Source: Bacillota bacterium
Lineage (GTDB): Bacteria; Bacillota; Clostridia; Lachnospirales; Lachnospiraceae
Assembly: GCA_023428655.1 (NCBI GenBank)
Contig: JAEYXC010000355.1
Coordinates: forward strand, 1 to 13,788
DNA length: 13,788 bases
Reading direction: 5' to 3'
Shown here piece by piece: positions 13,415-13,788 of this stretch. The position numbers were made by a program, and so were the translations under genes. Position 1 is the stretch's first letter. The number at the start of each line of letters is the position of its first letter. The notes under the pieces were generated by a model that had not been told where the DNA came from, did not search any database, and saw only the letters and a list, made by a program, of their open reading frames with translations.

Positions 13415-13788
13415 ATGATGAAATATTTACAAAAATTCACTACCTTAAAGGCAAAAATTATTACCATGCTGATTGTTATTAGTTCAGTTCCTCTCCTTAT
13501 TTCGGGGATAAGTTCCTACCAAACTTCATTGAAAGTATTAGAGAGAAAGCTTGAGACTACTACCAAACAAACAACGCATGAGGTAGCACGCGGCTTAGAT
13601 AATTACTTTGCTGCAATGTCAAACATGATGAAAATACTATCAAATGATACAAATATTGTCGAAGCAGATAATGCTACCTATTTTGAATTTGCAAAAGGTC
13701 TAATTGCAAATATGAAAAAAACAGATGCTTCTATCATTAATATTTATGTTGGTACTGAAACGGGGATGTTCTATACAGATCCTAAATT
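13415..13788 (+). CDS. Methyl-accepting chemotaxis protein, N-terminal part (cut by window end)
   Basis: Only the first 124 residues are in the window. They show a short cytoplasmic N-terminus (MMKYLQKFTTLKAK), a membrane helix at about 15-35 (IITMLIVISSVPLLISGISS), and the start of an extracellular sensor: a long helix with TTHEVARGLDNYFAAMSNMM followed by INIYVGTETGMFYTDPK, which is the typical first strand pair of a dCache domain in clostridial chemoreceptors. Two adjacent ATG codons (13415 and 13418) could serve as start. The HAMP and signalling domains must lie beyond the edge, so a histidine kinase or diguanylate cyclase output cannot be fully excluded, though the N-terminus looks most like a chemoreceptor. 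It is not close to the first chemoreceptor in sequence, so it is not a recent duplicate. Confidence 0.78.
   Translation, partial: MMKYLQKFTTLKAKIITMLIVISSVPLLISGISSYQTSLKVLERKLETTTKQTTHEVARGLDNYFAAMSNMMKILSNDTNIVEADNATYFEFAKGLIANMKKTDASIINIYVGTETGMFYTDPK

Noticed and set aside
1..13788. CRISPR array, tRNA, rRNA, prophage or toxin-antitoxin genes
   Set aside because: Looked for on both strands; no regularly spaced repeats, no RNA gene signatures and no matching protein families.

Overview
The window looks like chromosomal DNA from a motile, low-GC anaerobic Firmicute, most likely a Clostridia/Lachnospiraceae-type organism. The grounds are strong AGGAGG ribosome binding sites, AT-rich intergenic DNA with sigma-A-like (often extended -10) promoters, two clostridial-style chemoreceptors, and an RbsABC-type lipoprotein-dependent sugar ABC transporter. 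Assignment below class level is inference.

Layout. (1) Positions 1-6448, minus strand: a promoter near 6121-6149 drives a sugar-binding lipoprotein, a two-domain ABC ATPase and a permease, followed by mtnK (5-methylthioribose kinase) and mtnA (5-methylthioribose-1-phosphate isomerase, cut by the left edge). A strong palindromic hairpin sits between permease and mtnK. The order suggests uptake of a 5-modified ribose (5-methylthioribose and/or 5-deoxyribose), its 1-phosphorylation and isomerisation to the ribulose-1-phosphate analogue. The next enzyme (aldolase or dehydratase) would lie beyond position 1. (2) Positions 6449-10474, minus strand: a chemoreceptor, a DhaK-like and a DhaL-like kinase subunit form a probable operon that ends at a clear intrinsic terminator. 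The kinase pair belongs to a divergent branch in which several canonical motif residues are replaced, so dihydroxyacetone may not be the substrate. (3) Positions 10475-11897: a divergent intergenic region with an orphan terminator-like hairpin, then plus-strand genes for a small three-helix SemiSWEET/PQ-loop-like membrane protein and a DUF4886-type SGNH hydrolase, overlapping by ATGA. (4) Positions 11907-12937, minus strand: a cytoplasmic GH43-like five-bladed-propeller glycosidase, convergent with the hydrolase. (5) Positions 12938-13788: a 630-bp gene-poor stretch with a nested inverted-repeat element, then the start of a second chemoreceptor on the plus strand.

Two non-coding signals stand out. 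A 27-bp element (23 of 27 identical, 14 bp contiguous) occurs upstream of both the ABC-transporter operon and the chemoreceptor-dhaKL operon, suggesting a shared regulator linking uptake, chemotaxis and triose-type kinase. A roughly 173-bp imperfect inverted repeat with two strong internal hairpins lies upstream of the second chemoreceptor and could be a MITE-like element or a structured RNA.
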